Positions 18,476 through 28,048 of a stretch of DNA of 64,000 nucleotides are shown here, piece by piece. Location of the stretch: NCBI RefSeq assembly GCF_008692605.1, contig NZ_LFCT01000018.1, forward strand, positions 62,001 through 126,000, read 5' to 3'. The notes beneath the pieces are model-generated. The model was not told where the DNA came from and made no database searches. It was given only the letters and a program-made list of their open reading frames with translations. A program made the position numbers and the translations under genes. Positions within the stretch are counted from its first letter, which is position 1, and each line of letters opens with the position of its first letter. The stretch comes from Sphingobium estronivorans (GTDB lineage: Bacteria > Pseudomonadota > Alphaproteobacteria > Sphingomonadales > Sphingomonadaceae).

Positions 18476-18767
18476 CTACTCGTCATTGCCCCCTGAAGTC
18501 GGCAGCCTGATATTCGCAATGGTCATCGGCCGCATTTCATGGAACTGGCCGAAGCCAATTGCTCACCGGATTTTCGGGGTTTTGCCGCCCCTGTCGCCAG
18601 GGGGAGTAACGCATGACGCTATGCCAGCTCCACGACATGGCCGATCTTTAGGGGGTTTACGAGGGCCAGCGCTGCCGGGCCATCGATAACCGGTTTGACA
18701 CCCGCCGCGCACTGTTTCATTTATTACCTATGAAATACGTGGCTCATATATGATATAGGCAGGAAGA
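18476..18767. promoter_or_regulatory. Divergent promoter region with a TCATATATGA palindrome
   Basis: Lies between the divergent acyl-CoA dehydrogenase and crotonase genes. A perfect ten-base palindrome is followed by TA, giving the box CTCATATATGATA at 18743-18755. A nearly identical box, CTTATATATGATA, lies at 19630-19642 ahead of the luciferase-like gene. It may be an operator or an AT-rich -10 element. Confidence 0.45.
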
Positions 18768-19541
18768 ATGTATAAGGATAATTCGCTCAAGGTTGAGCTT
18801 CGGAAATCCGCGCTTTGGATCAATCTGGTCGATACGCCGCAACTCAATGCGGACCTTATCCATATATTCCGTCAGGCCAGTAACGATCCGGATGTCCGGG
18901 TCGTGGTGCTGACGGGGGCGGTCGAGCGGATATTCTGTGTCGGTGGCGGCGGATCGGCGGCGCCCAGGGATCAGCGGGAGCGAAACGCCTATTGGGTCAA
19001 GGGCATGCAGCAGGCCCGCGAGCTTATCCTCACCATATTGGACTGCGACAAGCCGGTGATCGGCAGGATCAACGGACATGCGGTCGGCAAAGGTTGTTCC
19101 ATCGCGCTGTGTTGCGACATCACCATCATGGCGGAGGGTGCGAAAATCGGGGACACGCATGTCAAGGTGGGGCTGGCCGCCGGCGATGGGGGTTCGCTGC
19201 TGTGGCCCAATCTGGTCGGCTTGATGCGGTCGAAACGCTTCCTGCTGACGGGCGACGTGTTGACCGGTCGGGAGGCTGCCGAGATCGGCCTCATCACCGA
19301 AGCGGTCCCGGAAGCCGATCTCGATGCGCGCACGGATCACTGGGTGGAGCGGATGATGGGCGCGGCCTCTTCCGCCGTCGCGATGACCAAGCGGGCGCTC
19401 AACGCCTCCCTGCGGCAACAGGCCTCCACGCATATGGACATGTCGCTCGGCCTGGAGACCCTCACCTTCCTGACGGATGACCATGAGGAAGGTGTCGCGG
19501 CCTTGAAGGAAAAAAGAAAACCGAAGTTCGATCGTTCCTGA
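18768..19541 (+). CDS. Enoyl-CoA hydratase/isomerase-family (crotonase) protein, atypical active site
   Basis: About 257 residues with the crotonase fold. The oxyanion-hole segments FCVGGGGSA and GHAVGKGCSIA are in place. However, the two glutamates of classical hydratases are replaced: the usual GCELA reads GCSIA, and the usual GQPE position reads GDTH, followed by AGDGG with an aspartate. Hydration is therefore doubtful; isomerase, hydrolase or C-C cleaving activity is possible. The next gene on the strand is the luciferase-like monooxygenase. Confidence 0.82.
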   Translation: MYKDNSLKVELRKSALWINLVDTPQLNADLIHIFRQASNDPDVRVVVLTGAVERIFCVGGGGSAAPRDQRERNAYWVKGMQQARELILTILDCDKPVIGRINGHAVGKGCSIALCCDITIMAEGAKIGDTHVKVGLAAGDGGSLLWPNLVGLMRSKRFLLTGDVLTGREAAEIGLITEAVPEADLDARTDHWVERMMGAASSAVAMTKRALNASLRQQASTHMDMSLGLETLTFLTDDHEEGVAALKEKRKPKFDRS

Positions 19542-19626
19542 GCCCGTGCGGATCAAGAGCAACAGGAGCAAACAATCAAATTGACAGTTCTCGATGTGTC
19601 TGACAGGATATTATATACAGAACGCT

Positions 19627-19642
19627 TATCTTATATATGATA
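19627..19642 (+). promoter_or_regulatory. TATC-N-TATATA-N-GATA imperfect palindrome
   Basis: A 16-base near-palindrome 28 bases ahead of the luciferase-like gene. It shares the core ATATATGATA with 18746-18755, and a related TATCATACAT occurs at 24113-24122 on the opposite strand. Candidate regulator site or -10 element. Confidence 0.4.
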
Positions 19643-19670
19643 CGTTCAGGATCATCTAAGGAAAATCATT

Positions 19671-20846
19671 ATGCGCATGAACTTCGGCGTCTTTCTTTCG
19701 CCCTATCACGGGCCTGGACAAAATCCGACCTTGGCAATCCAGCGCGACTTGCAGATGATGGAGGCGTTGGACGCGCTCGGTTTCGAGGAAGCATGGATCG
19801 GTGAACACCATTCCGGCGGGTTCGAACTCATCAGTTCGCCCGAAGTTTTCATCGCCGCCGCTTCCCAGCGCACGCAGCGGCTGAGGTTCGGCACCGGGGT
19901 CGCGTCCGTGCCTTATCATCATCCGCTCATCCTCGCCGACCGGATGGTCCTGCTCGATCATATTACCCGGGGCCGTGTCATGTTCGGCATGGGGCCGGGG
20001 TCGCTTGTGACCGACGCGCGGATGTTGGGCATGGATTACAACATCCAGCGGCGGCGGCTTGAGGAGGGCGTGGAAGCAATCGCGCATCTGCTCAACAATG
20101 ACGAACCCCTCACGATGGAAACCGATTGGTTCAAGCTTTGCGACGCGCGGTTGCAGCTTTCTCCCTTCAACCCTTCCGGCATCGAACTTGCCGTGGCAGC
20201 GGTGCGCTCACCGACCGGGCCGCGTCTCGCGGGCCGTTATGGCGCCGGTCTCCTCGGCGTCGCCGCAACCGACGACCGGGGCGGTTTCGAGTATCTGGCC
20301 AATACCTGGCAAGAGGTGGAATCTGCGGCCGCCGAATATGGACAATCCGCGGATCGCCGTAGCTGGCGTCTCATCGCCCCGATGCATATCGCTCCCACGC
20401 TGGAGCAGGCGATCGAGGACGTCAGATATGGATATGCCAATCAGCGCCGCTTCGAATCGACCGGTCCCTTCCGGATCGAAGGCGCGCCCGACATTGAGGA
20501 TATCCTCGCCAATACCGATCACGAGACGTTGATCCATGAATCGAACGCTCGCGGCTATTCGGTCATCGGCACGCCGGAAATGGCCCGCAAGCAGATACAG
20601 CGCCTGTGGGACAAGTCGGGCGGCTTCGGGTGCCTTCTGGTCCGTATGACGGATATCGCCGATCCCGCGGCGACATTGCGGTCGCTGGAATTGTTCGCCC
20701 GCCAGGTCATGCCTGAGTTTCAGGGCTCGATGCGGCGCCCTCTTGCCTCCTGGCTGAATATGTACGGCGATCGCGACGCGGTCGGCAGCCAATTCCGTCA
20801 GGCTCAGGACATGGCCATCGCCAAATATGCCGAAAAGGTGGGATAA
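19671..20846 (+). CDS. LLM-class flavin-dependent monooxygenase (limonene-monooxygenase-like)
   Basis: About 391 residues of the bacterial luciferase-like family: MNFGVFLSPYH, then AWIGEHH, the FGTGV strand and PYHHPLILADR. The length and the long C-terminal part resemble limonene 1,2-monooxygenase-like proteins. With reduced flavin it would insert oxygen into a terpene or cyclic ketone. The flavin reductase at 11721 could be its partner. The substrate is inference. Confidence 0.85.
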   Translation: MRMNFGVFLSPYHGPGQNPTLAIQRDLQMMEALDALGFEEAWIGEHHSGGFELISSPEVFIAAASQRTQRLRFGTGVASVPYHHPLILADRMVLLDHITRGRVMFGMGPGSLVTDARMLGMDYNIQRRRLEEGVEAIAHLLNNDEPLTMETDWFKLCDARLQLSPFNPSGIELAVAAVRSPTGPRLAGRYGAGLLGVAATDDRGGFEYLANTWQEVESAAAEYGQSADRRSWRLIAPMHIAPTLEQAIEDVRYGYANQRRFESTGPFRIEGAPDIEDILANTDHETLIHESNARGYSVIGTPEMARKQIQRLWDKSGGFGCLLVRMTDIADPAATLRSLELFARQVMPEFQGSMRRPLASWLNMYGDRDAVGSQFRQAQDMAIAKYAEKVG

Positions 20847-20877
20847 GGGCAAAATGCGGATCACATATCGGAAACGC

Positions 20878-20916
20878 GAAACAATTCCGAATGCTTGAGT
20901 ATCGGAGGATTGTTTC
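20878..20916. other. Inverted repeat between the LLM and MFS genes
   Basis: The arms GAAACAAT-TCCGA and TCGGA-GG-ATTGTTTC face each other across an 11-base loop with a two-base bulge. It may be a terminator after the monooxygenase or an operator for the transporter; no T-run follows. Confidence 0.4.
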
Positions 20917-21017
20917 CAATAAAGCACCTCTGATGCCGTAATTCGGGGTGCTGGTTTCCACCCGTGGGATCAGCGAACAATCGAAGTGAAAACAAGACCG
21001 CGGGGAGTGATCATCTG

Positions 21018-22391
21018 ATGAATTATGCCGGGCAGGACGATATCGGTATAACTCGAGCCGGGAGCGTTTATCCCCACGGCGGCATGGTGTGGTACACTAT
21101 GGGCGTCCTCTCGGCCGGCTGGGTCATGGCCTATCTCGATCGCTACATCATCAGCGTCCTGATCGAGCCCATGCGCCAATCGCTGTCGCTGAGCGACACG
21201 CAGTTGAGCCTGGTGCAGGGGATGGCCTTCGCCCTGTTCTTCGTCGTCGCGGGAATACCTATCGGTCGTCTGGTGGATCGAACCAACCGGCGTAACGTCC
21301 TTCTTTTCGGGATTTCATGCTGGAGTCTGGCAACCATTGCCTGCGGCCTGTCCGAAAACTTCTGGCAGCTTTTCGCGTCTCGACTGGCTGTCGGTATCGG
21401 AGAGGCCTGTCTCGCGCCCGCTTCCTTCTCGATCGTTTCCGATATGATTCCGCCAAAGCGTCGTGGAGCCGTAATGGGGATAATGGTCGGCGGAACGGCC
21501 CTTGGCAATGCCGGGTCGGTTTTCATCGGCGGGCTGTTGCTGCAAGTCTTCGGTCTACATGGCGTCTTGAACTTGCCGATATTAGGCGCGGTATCGAGCT
21601 GGCAACTTGTATTCATTGTTGTGGGTGCGCCCGGACTATTGGTCGCCCTGCTCCTGCTGGCGGTGCGGGAGCCTGTGCGGCTGGAAAAGGCCAAGGCGGT
21701 CATCGACAACAAGAAGTTCTTCAAATTCGTCCGGCAACAGCCTTCGGGGTTCGGGCTGACCCTCGCGGCCCTTACGGCCAACATGTTTGCGCTAAATGGG
21801 TTCGTCGCGTGGCTGCCTGTTATCCTCATGCGCATCCATCACATGCCGCCTGCGCAGATGGGGACGATCATAGGCGCCGTGCTGCTGACGGTCGGCGTGA
21901 TCACGCCGCCCATCGGGGGGGCGGTGGGAGATTGGTTAAGCCGTCGATATCCGGCGATCGGCCGCCTTGGTCCTTTGCTGATCGCTTATCCTTTGCTGGC
22001 GCTGCTCCAGTTCAGCTGGTGGTTCCTGGATGGTCCCTTTTATGCGATTCTGGTCTTCACCGTGAGCGCCCCGCTGCTGGGCAACATCATCGCGGGCGCC
22101 ACCTATCCGGCCTTGACGCTGATGGTCCCGAACGAGATGCGAGGACAGGTCACGACCCTTTTCCTGCTCATTGGTACCATGGTGGGGATCGGCTTCGCGC
22201 CAACGGCGGTGGCGCTTGTGACGGACAATGTCTTTCATGATCCAACGATGCTCAGACAGTCTGTGATTCTGGTGGCGCTGCCCGCCTTCATAGCGGGGTT
22301 CATTCTGACCCTGCTCGCGCTGAAGCCATATCGCAGAACCTGTGAATTGACAGCCCGGGCTGTCGGGATCGCGCCAGGCGCGGAAATGTGA
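21018..22391 (+). CDS. Major facilitator superfamily transporter
   Basis: About 457 residues with roughly 12 hydrophobic segments. The first helix contains YLDRYIISVLIEPM and the loop after helix 2 reads GRLVDRTNRRNVL, which resembles the spinster/hexuronate-type MFS branch seen beside catabolic clusters. Inner-membrane uptake of the pathway substrate is the likely role. ATG 21018 follows GGGGAG; an in-frame GTG at 20964 would add 18 unlikely residues. Confidence 0.88.
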   Translation: MNYAGQDDIGITRAGSVYPHGGMVWYTMGVLSAGWVMAYLDRYIISVLIEPMRQSLSLSDTQLSLVQGMAFALFFVVAGIPIGRLVDRTNRRNVLLFGISCWSLATIACGLSENFWQLFASRLAVGIGEACLAPASFSIVSDMIPPKRRGAVMGIMVGGTALGNAGSVFIGGLLLQVFGLHGVLNLPILGAVSSWQLVFIVVGAPGLLVALLLLAVREPVRLEKAKAVIDNKKFFKFVRQQPSGFGLTLAALTANMFALNGFVAWLPVILMRIHHMPPAQMGTIIGAVLLTVGVITPPIGGAVGDWLSRRYPAIGRLGPLLIAYPLLALLQFSWWFLDGPFYAILVFTVSAPLLGNIIAGATYPALTLMVPNEMRGQVTTLFLLIGTMVGIGFAPTAVALVTDNVFHDPTMLRQSVILVALPAFIAGFILTLLALKPYRRTCELTARAVGIAPGAEM

Positions 22392-22498
22392 GGCCGATGC
22401 AGAATGCAGGTCGGGCAGCGCACCTTCTGCGGGCGCAGGCTAGGAAATCGAAAATGGACGAGGCTGCGCCGTGAGGCGTAGCCGGATCGGGGAGAGAT

Positions 22499-23383
22499 GT
22501 GGTGATTGACCTGAACGGAAAATGCGTCGTGATTACCGGGGCTGCGGCGGGAATCGGCCGCGCCTGCGCCGTAGCGATCGCTTCGCGCGGCGCGAAAATA
22601 ATAGTCAATGATATCAACAGCGATGAACTGGACAAGCTCGTCTCGGAAATTGGCGCGAGCGGCGGAATAGCCATCGCCCACGAAGCGAATATCGGCAACT
22701 GGGACGCTGCGGGCGGTTTGATCGAGCGCTGCGTGAAGGAATTCGGTTCGATAAGCGGATTGATCAATAATGCCGGGATTTTCCGCATGGAAATGGTTGA
22801 GGAACTCAATCCTCGCGATCTCGCCACCTTGTGGGAAGTAAACGTGCTGGGAACCATCGGGTGCAGTCATCACGCCCTGCGCTTCATGCGCGTGGCTGGC
22901 GGCGGTTCGATCATCAACACTGTATCGGGCGCTCAATCCGGCATGGTCGGCATGGCGGCCTATGGGGCGACCAAGGGGGCAGTGGCATCCTTTACCTATG
23001 CGATGGCGGCTGAAGCGAAGGGAAGTTCGGTAAGGGTGAATGCGGTTTCGCCTCGCGCGGGCACCCAGATGCGGAACATATCCAGTTCCTTCCGGTCTTC
23101 GCACGGCATGCCCGCAGGCGAAAACCGTCCGGAATCGCCGTTCCTGAATACGCCGGTCTATGAGTATCTGCTTTCCGACGCGTCGAGGGAAGTGAATGGG
23201 CAGGTGGTTAGGATCAGCGGCCTCGAACTGTCGCTCTGCACCCATCCCCAGGTCATGGCGCCCGTTCTGAACCAGCCGGTCTGGACAGCCGAACTGGTGG
23301 ACGAGGCATTTCGCTCCGCCCTTCTTGCCGTACAGGCTCCGCTCGGAATAGGAGCGCCCGTGGAGGTTTTTCCGAAGCTTTAG
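22499..23383 (+). CDS. SDR family oxidoreductase
   Basis: About 294 residues. TGAAAGIGRA, INNAGIF and catalytic YGATK are present. The C-terminus is longer than in typical 250-residue SDRs and ends with a segment rich in Val and Pro. It starts at GTG 22499 or the next codon GTG 22502, behind GGGGAGAG. It would reduce or oxidise a keto/hydroxyl group of a pathway intermediate. A strong hairpin follows, shared with the convergent gene. Confidence 0.87.
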   Translation: MVIDLNGKCVVITGAAAGIGRACAVAIASRGAKIIVNDINSDELDKLVSEIGASGGIAIAHEANIGNWDAAGGLIERCVKEFGSISGLINNAGIFRMEMVEELNPRDLATLWEVNVLGTIGCSHHALRFMRVAGGGSIINTVSGAQSGMVGMAAYGATKGAVASFTYAMAAEAKGSSVRVNAVSPRAGTQMRNISSSFRSSHGMPAGENRPESPFLNTPVYEYLLSDASREVNGQVVRISGLELSLCTHPQVMAPVLNQPVWTAELVDEAFRSALLAVQAPLGIGAPVEVFPKL

Positions 23384-23484
23384 TCTCAGACCGGCATGGT
23401 GCGCGGCCTGTCTACCGCTACCCGTGACAGGCGTCGCCATGCCGGGCAAGTCGTCGCGTGCGGGACGGTCGGCAATCCGAAATA

Positions 23485-23520
23485 GAACATGCTCCGACTC
23501 AATCCGGTCGGAGCATGTTC
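23485..23520. terminator. Bidirectional hairpin between convergent genes
   Basis: A perfect 14-bp stem starts GAACATGCTCCGAC, with an eight-base loop. It lies between the SDR (+) and the gene at 23561 (-), the right place for a shared terminator. Confidence 0.75.
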
Positions 23521-23560
23521 CAGTCGTGGCGGGGCGACATCGACGCCCGGGGGCAGGTCG

Positions 23561-24082
23561 TCAGGCGACCGCCGATACCTTCCTGAAGTGCTTCTGGATC
23601 ATCGGATGACCCTCAGGATCATACACATGCGAGACCATTCTCAATCCATCTTCGCTCAGGCGGCGAAGCATGGTGTAGTTCATGATGCCGTTCATATCGA
23701 GGCTCAGACGATAATGCGATCGATTGTCCACATATATCTGCTTGACCATCCCGACGGCCAGCCCGGGTTTGAAACCGTTGATCTCGATCCAGGTATTCTG
23801 ACCTTCAGGCGTCGAGAGATCGCCCTCTACCCGATCGAGGACGTAAGGCACCCAATCCGCCTGATCATAGGCGCACTGATAGCCCATATAGGCGAAAATG
23901 CCCGGCTGACTCTCATTCTTGTGCGTGTAGGCCATCACATTGCCGAAATGCTGCATCGAGATTGTCTGGCTCAGCCATGGTTCCGGCACCCATTGGTCGG
24001 TCTCGTAGGACCAGATCTTGGATCTTTCGGTGTCCATTTCCCAAATGCCCTCAAAGCCCTTGGCGTCCAAAATCCTGCTCAT
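23561..24082 (-). CDS. Conserved hypothetical protein, lipocalin-like start
   Basis: About 173 residues, no signal peptide or membrane segment. It begins with FEGIWEMDTERSKIWS, a pattern seen in lipocalin-like small proteins of unknown function. It is rich in Trp and Tyr (WVPYV, YHWS-like segments) and may bind a hydrophobic ligand. It is divergent from the thiolase gene with FadR-type palindromes in between, so it may be co-regulated with fatty-acyl catabolism. Function unknown. Confidence 0.65.
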   Translation of the reverse strand: MSRILDAKGFEGIWEMDTERSKIWSYETDQWVPEPWLSQTISMQHFGNVMAYTHKNESQPGIFAYMGYQCAYDQADWVPYVLDRVEGDLSTPEGQNTWIEINGFKPGLAVGMVKQIYVDNRSHYRLSLDMNGIMNYTMLRRLSEDGLRMVSHVYDPEGHPMIQKHFRKVSAVA

Positions 24083-24112
24083 AACCCTCCTTCACACCCT
24101 GTAACGGGATTT

Positions 24113-24122
24113 TATCATACAT
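24113..24122 (-). promoter_or_regulatory. ATGTATGATA box upstream of the hypothetical gene
   Basis: On the minus strand it matches nine of ten bases of the ATATATGATA boxes upstream of the crotonase and luciferase-like genes. Confidence 0.3.
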
Positions 24123-24124
24123 CT

Positions 24125-24135
24125 ATGTCCTACAT
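24125..24135. promoter_or_regulatory. FadR-type half-palindrome ATGT-AGG-ACAT (minus strand)
   Basis: Matches the TNGTNNNACNA-like core bound by FadR-subfamily GntR regulators. It lies in the divergent region between 24082 and 24295. Confidence 0.5.
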
Positions 24136-24179
24136 TATTAGGGATAAGTCAAGCCGGCATTCCGATTTATGGTTCAATA

Positions 24180-24190
24180 TTGTAGGACAA
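24180..24190. promoter_or_regulatory. FadR-type operator TTGT-AGG-ACAA
   Basis: Perfect inverted arms TTGT/ACAA around three bases, in the thiolase promoter. The same layout occurs at 28922-28934 next to the GntR gene. Confidence 0.55.
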
Positions 24191-24294
24191 AAATGCTTTA
24201 AATCTTGACCTTTCGGCCTGAGGTGATAGTTTCGGGCGGATCGCGGCAGAGACGCTTGTCGAGCGCGGGCGCGCGAGGTTGGGAGGCCCATTCC

Positions 24295-25479
24295 ATGTTC
24301 AATGACGTTGTTATCGTGTCGGCGGTTCGCACGGCCATCGGAGACTTCGGCGGAAGTCTGAAGGATATATCCCCCTCCGAACTCGGCCGGCTGGTGATCC
24401 AGGAGGCCGTGCATCGCGCCGGCCTGCTGCCCGCCGATATACAGCATATCGTCATGGGACAGGTCATCCAGAGCGACCCGAAAGACATATTTCTGGCGCG
24501 CATCGCGGCGGTAAAGGCGGGCATCCCGACGAGCGCTCCGGCCTTGACGCTCAACAGGCTCTGTGGGTCGGGGGTGCAGGCGATCGTCTCCGCGGCCCAG
24601 ATGATTCGTCTGGGCGAATGCCAGACAGCGGTGGCGGGGGGAGCGGAAAGCATGAGCCGCGCGCCCCATATCGTACCGGCCATGCGCTGGGGAAAGCGGA
24701 TGGGCGAAGCGCCGATGCTCGACGCGATGCTGGAGGCGCTGCACGATCCATTCGGCCATGGTCATATGGGTGTTACCGCCGAAAATGTGGCGCAACGCCA
24801 CGCCATCAGCCGGCGGACGCAGGATGAAGCGGCGGTGGAAAGCCATCGCCGCGCCGCGCGAGCCATGGCGGAGGGCCGGTTCGAGGAACAGATTCTGCCG
24901 GTCGAGATACGCACGCGCAAGGGGACAACCTTGTTCCGCACTGACGAACATGTGCGCGCCGAGGCCGATCTCGACAGCATGAGCCAATTGAAGCCCGCCT
25001 TTTTGAAGGAGAATGGCACCGTCACGGCCGGTAATGCCTCGGGCCTGAACGACGGTGCGGCCGCCCTGGTGCTGATGAGCGGCGAGGAGGCCGCGCGGAA
25101 ATCCGTGCAGCCGATGGCGCGCATTCTGGGCTGGGGGCATGCCGGCGTCGATCCGGAGGTGATGGGGCTCGGCCCGGTGAAAGCGGTGCCGCTCGCGCTG
25201 AAGAGCGCCGGGCTGGCGCTTTCCGACATTGATGTGATCGAAAGCAATGAGGCTTTCGCGGCGCAGGCCTGCGCGGTCGCCAGCGAACTGGGCCTCGATC
25301 CCGAGCGGACCAATCCTAATGGAAGCGGCATCTCGCTGGGTCATCCGGTGGGCGCCACCGGAGCGATCATCACCGTAAAGGCGATCTACGAGTTGAAGCG
25401 TATCGGCGGGCGCTATGGGCTTGTGACGATGTGCATCGGCGGCGGTCAGGGGATTGCCATGGTGATCGAGCGGATTTGA
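24295..25479 (+). CDS. Acetyl-CoA acetyltransferase (thiolase)
   Basis: About 394 residues. The nucleophile C90 sits in RLCGSG, followed by NEAFAAQ, GHPVGATGA and CIGGGQG, the complete thiolase set. It would cleave a 3-ketoacyl-CoA and release acetyl-CoA or propionyl-CoA. ATG 24295 follows GGGAGG. The next gene is an ACAD11-like dehydrogenase 66 bp downstream, probably in the same operon. The promoter carries FadR-type palindromes. Confidence 0.92.
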   Translation: MFNDVVIVSAVRTAIGDFGGSLKDISPSELGRLVIQEAVHRAGLLPADIQHIVMGQVIQSDPKDIFLARIAAVKAGIPTSAPALTLNRLCGSGVQAIVSAAQMIRLGECQTAVAGGAESMSRAPHIVPAMRWGKRMGEAPMLDAMLEALHDPFGHGHMGVTAENVAQRHAISRRTQDEAAVESHRRAARAMAEGRFEEQILPVEIRTRKGTTLFRTDEHVRAEADLDSMSQLKPAFLKENGTVTAGNASGLNDGAAALVLMSGEEAARKSVQPMARILGWGHAGVDPEVMGLGPVKAVPLALKSAGLALSDIDVIESNEAFAAQACAVASELGLDPERTNPNGSGISLGHPVGATGAIITVKAIYELKRIGGRYGLVTMCIGGGQGIAMVIERI

Positions 25480-25545
25480 TCGTCATACAGGAAAGATTGC
25501 CGTCATCAGGGCGGCGCGACGGTTGTCGAATAAGGAACAGGATCG

Positions 25546-26862
25546 ATGGATATTAATCCGAGCAGGAAAAGCGTGGAGTTGGGAGAACGCCTGAAGGATT
25601 TCATGGCGACGCATGTCTATCCCAATGAGCGCCAATATTATCTGGAGGCAGAACGGCTCGGCCCCTGGGCCGTCTATCCCATCGTGGAAAAGCTGAAACC
25701 GCTGGCCCGCGATGCCGGGCTGTGGAACCTGTTCTTGCCGGTGCATGAGTGCGAGGAAGGGTTGAGCAATGTCGACTATGCACCTCTGTGCGAAATCATG
25801 GGACGATCGCTTTTCGCGCCCGAAATCTTCAACTGTTCGGCGCCCGATACCGGGAATATGGAAACCATCCTGCGTTACGGCACGCAGGAGCAGAAGGACC
25901 GCTGGCTGAAGCCGCTGCTGTCGGGCGATATCCGTTCCTCTTTTGCCATGACCGAACCTGAAGTGGCCTCGTCCGACGCCACCAACATCGGCACCTCCAT
26001 CATGCGCGATGGCGACGAATATGTCATAAACGGACGCAAATGGTACACCACCGGCGCCACCGATCCGCGCTGCAAGATTCTTATCGTCATGGGCAAGTCC
26101 GATCCTGAAGGGGAGGATGCCTATCGCCGTCAATCCATGATCCTGGTGCCGAAGGATACGCCGGGCGTTCGGGTCGTGCGTGCGCTGCCGGTGCTCGGCT
26201 CTTACGGCGTGCCGGACAAGGCGGCGGAGGTGTTCTTCGACAATGTCCGCGTGTCGGCGTCCAATATCCTGCTGGGAGAAGGGCGCGGCTTTGAGATCGC
26301 GCAGGGGCGGCTGGGGCCGGGCCGCATTCATCACTGCATGCGGCTCATCGGCCTGTGCGAGCGGGTGCTGGAGCGGATGTGCCGGCGGGCGGAGCAGCGC
26401 TTTCCGTTCGGCCGCGCGCTTTCCGAGCAGACGGTGACGCTGGAACGCATCGCCGAGGCGCGCATCAGGATCGAGCAGGCACGCCTGCTGACGATGAAGG
26501 CCGCCTGGATGATGGACACCGTCGGAAACAAGGCGGCGCGTCAGGAAATCGCCATGATCAAGGTCGTCGCGCCCATGATGGCGCAGCAGATCGTGGACTG
26601 GGCCATCCAGATATTCGGCGGTGGCGGCACGAATAACGATCATTATCTGGCGGCCGCACTTGCCACCGCGCGTCTGTTGCGCCTGGCCGACGGCCCGGAC
26701 GAGGTGCACCGCAATCAGATTGCGAGGCTGGAAGTGGCGCGATACCGGGGCACCGATCCGGCACGCAGCGGCGGCAATGCTGACGTGCTGTCACGGGAAG
26801 AAGCGGAAATGATGGCGCGCGAGGGCGGTTGGCCGAAGCCCGCAGGCTGGGATCTGGGCTGA
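25546..26862 (+). CDS. ACAD11-like acyl-CoA dehydrogenase
   Basis: About 438 residues. The [11 protein letters not shown] segment, the [11 protein letters not shown] loop, [11 protein letters not shown] and [10 protein letters not shown] identify the ACAD10/11-like branch, which acts on odd or 4-hydroxylated acyl-CoAs together with a kinase domain. Here the kinase is not adjacent; an APH-like kinase lies at 32270-33343 next to a second ACAD11-like gene. It follows the thiolase and ends before a strong bidirectional hairpin. Confidence 0.87.
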   Translation: MDINPSRKSVELGERLKDFMATHVYPNERQYYLEAERLGPWAVYPIVEKLKPLARDAGLWNLFLPVHECEEGLSNVDYAPLCEIMGRSLFAPEIFNCSAPDTGNMETILRYGTQEQKDRWLKPLLSGDIRSSFAMTEPEVASSDATNIGTSIMRDGDEYVINGRKWYTTGATDPRCKILIVMGKSDPEGEDAYRRQSMILVPKDTPGVRVVRALPVLGSYGVPDKAAEVFFDNVRVSASNILLGEGRGFEIAQGRLGPGRIHHCMRLIGLCERVLERMCRRAEQRFPFGRALSEQTVTLERIAEARIRIEQARLLTMKAAWMMDTVGNKAARQEIAMIKVVAPMMAQQIVDWAIQIFGGGGTNNDHYLAAALATARLLRLADGPDEVHRNQIARLEVARYRGTDPARSGGNADVLSREEAEMMAREGGWPKPAGWDLG

Positions 26863-26879
26863 CGCACGCCATTGGCGGT

Positions 26880-26911
26880 GCCATGACGGGAAGGCCGGCT
26901 CCCGTCATGGC
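26880..26911. terminator. Bidirectional hairpin between convergent genes
   Basis: A perfect 12-bp stem beginning GCCATGACGGGA, eight-base loop. It lies between the dehydrogenase (+) and the hydrolase (-). Confidence 0.75.
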
Positions 26912-26941
26912 GCTGTCCGTGAACCCGCGCAAATACGAATC

Positions 26942-27937
26942 TCAGGGCCGGGACGCTTCGCGCCAGATCCGCTGAGCCCAGCCGCCCAGATCGTCCAGCA
27001 ATTCCGCATCTTCCGGTGCGCCCATGAAACCGCCATGAGGCATGGCTTCCATGACTATCAGTTCGCTCGGCACGCCCGCGCGGCGGAGTCTATTATGAAA
27101 GCGGACCGCGTTGGAAAGGAACAGGTCGCGGGTTCCGGTCGAGATTATCGTCGGAGGAAAGCCCTTCGAAAAATCGGCAAAGAGCGGCGAGAGCATCGGA
27201 TCGCGCAGGTCGTGGCCGTTCGCATAGAGGATATTGATGGGCATCAGGCTGTCGCGCAGCACCACATCCACGCCGCGATTGGTCTGGAAGCTGTCGCCTG
27301 ACTCGGTCAGGTCGATTTCCGGGGTCTGGAGGATCAGACCGGCGGGAAAGGGCGCGCCCATCTCGCGCAGGCGCAGCATCAGCGCCGCGGCCAGATTGCC
27401 GCCGGCTGAGGCCCCCTGGACAATGATGCGCTCGGCGGGATGCAGCTCAAGAAGCGCGAGAAAGGCCGCCACACAATCGTCGAGCGGCGTCGGATAGGGG
27501 AAATCCGGCGGCATGCGGTAATCGGGCGCGAAGACCTCCACGCCATATTCCGTCGCCGTCTTCAGCGCAAACCGCCGCGCGAGATCGCCTCCGCCCAGGA
27601 TCAGTCCTCCGCCATGCAGATCGAACAGTATGTCGGGGGTCCCATTAGCGGAACTGCGCGGCACCGCCCGGTAGGACGGGACGCCGCCTAGGTCGATCTG
27701 CTCGGCCTGACAGGCGGCGTCATGCGCTGGCTTGGATATCATCGCGCTGACGCCCTCGTTACTGGCCTTTATCATCGCCTTCCACGAAGCGAGATCGTCG
27801 CTGGCCGGATAAGCAGCCGTTTCGCCGCGCGCAAAGGCTGCCAGCATTTCCCTGGCCTGACTGCTCACCGACATGGGCAACGGAATCTGGCGCTCGGCCA
27901 CATGCAAGGGTTCGAAATCCATCTGGTCGCTATCCAT
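26942..27937 (-). CDS. Alpha/beta hydrolase (hormone-sensitive-lipase family)
   Basis: About 331 residues. The oxyanion motif HGGGLILGG and the nucleophile elbow GASAGG mark the HSL/acetyl-esterase family; a C-terminal MPHGGF segment holds the likely catalytic His. It should hydrolyse a carboxylic ester or lactone, perhaps releasing the acid that the CoA ligases then activate. It is divergent from nothing close; the GntR gene lies 111 bp upstream on the same strand. Confidence 0.87.
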   Translation of the reverse strand: MDSDQMDFEPLHVAERQIPLPMSVSSQAREMLAAFARGETAAYPASDDLASWKAMIKASNEGVSAMISKPAHDAACQAEQIDLGGVPSYRAVPRSSANGTPDILFDLHGGGLILGGGDLARRFALKTATEYGVEVFAPDYRMPPDFPYPTPLDDCVAAFLALLELHPAERIIVQGASAGGNLAAALMLRLREMGAPFPAGLILQTPEIDLTESGDSFQTNRGVDVVLRDSLMPINILYANGHDLRDPMLSPLFADFSKGFPPTIISTGTRDLFLSNAVRFHNRLRRAGVPSELIVMEAMPHGGFMGAPEDAELLDDLGGWAQRIWREASRP

Positions 27938-28048
27938 TCTTCATTCCAAGCTGATCAGTTTCAAGGTTCAGCGGAGTGGGGTGACGGACCGATGGTCAGC
28001 AAATCGGAAAGCACCCGACCTTTCCTCCCGAAGGCAGCCAACGCCAAA

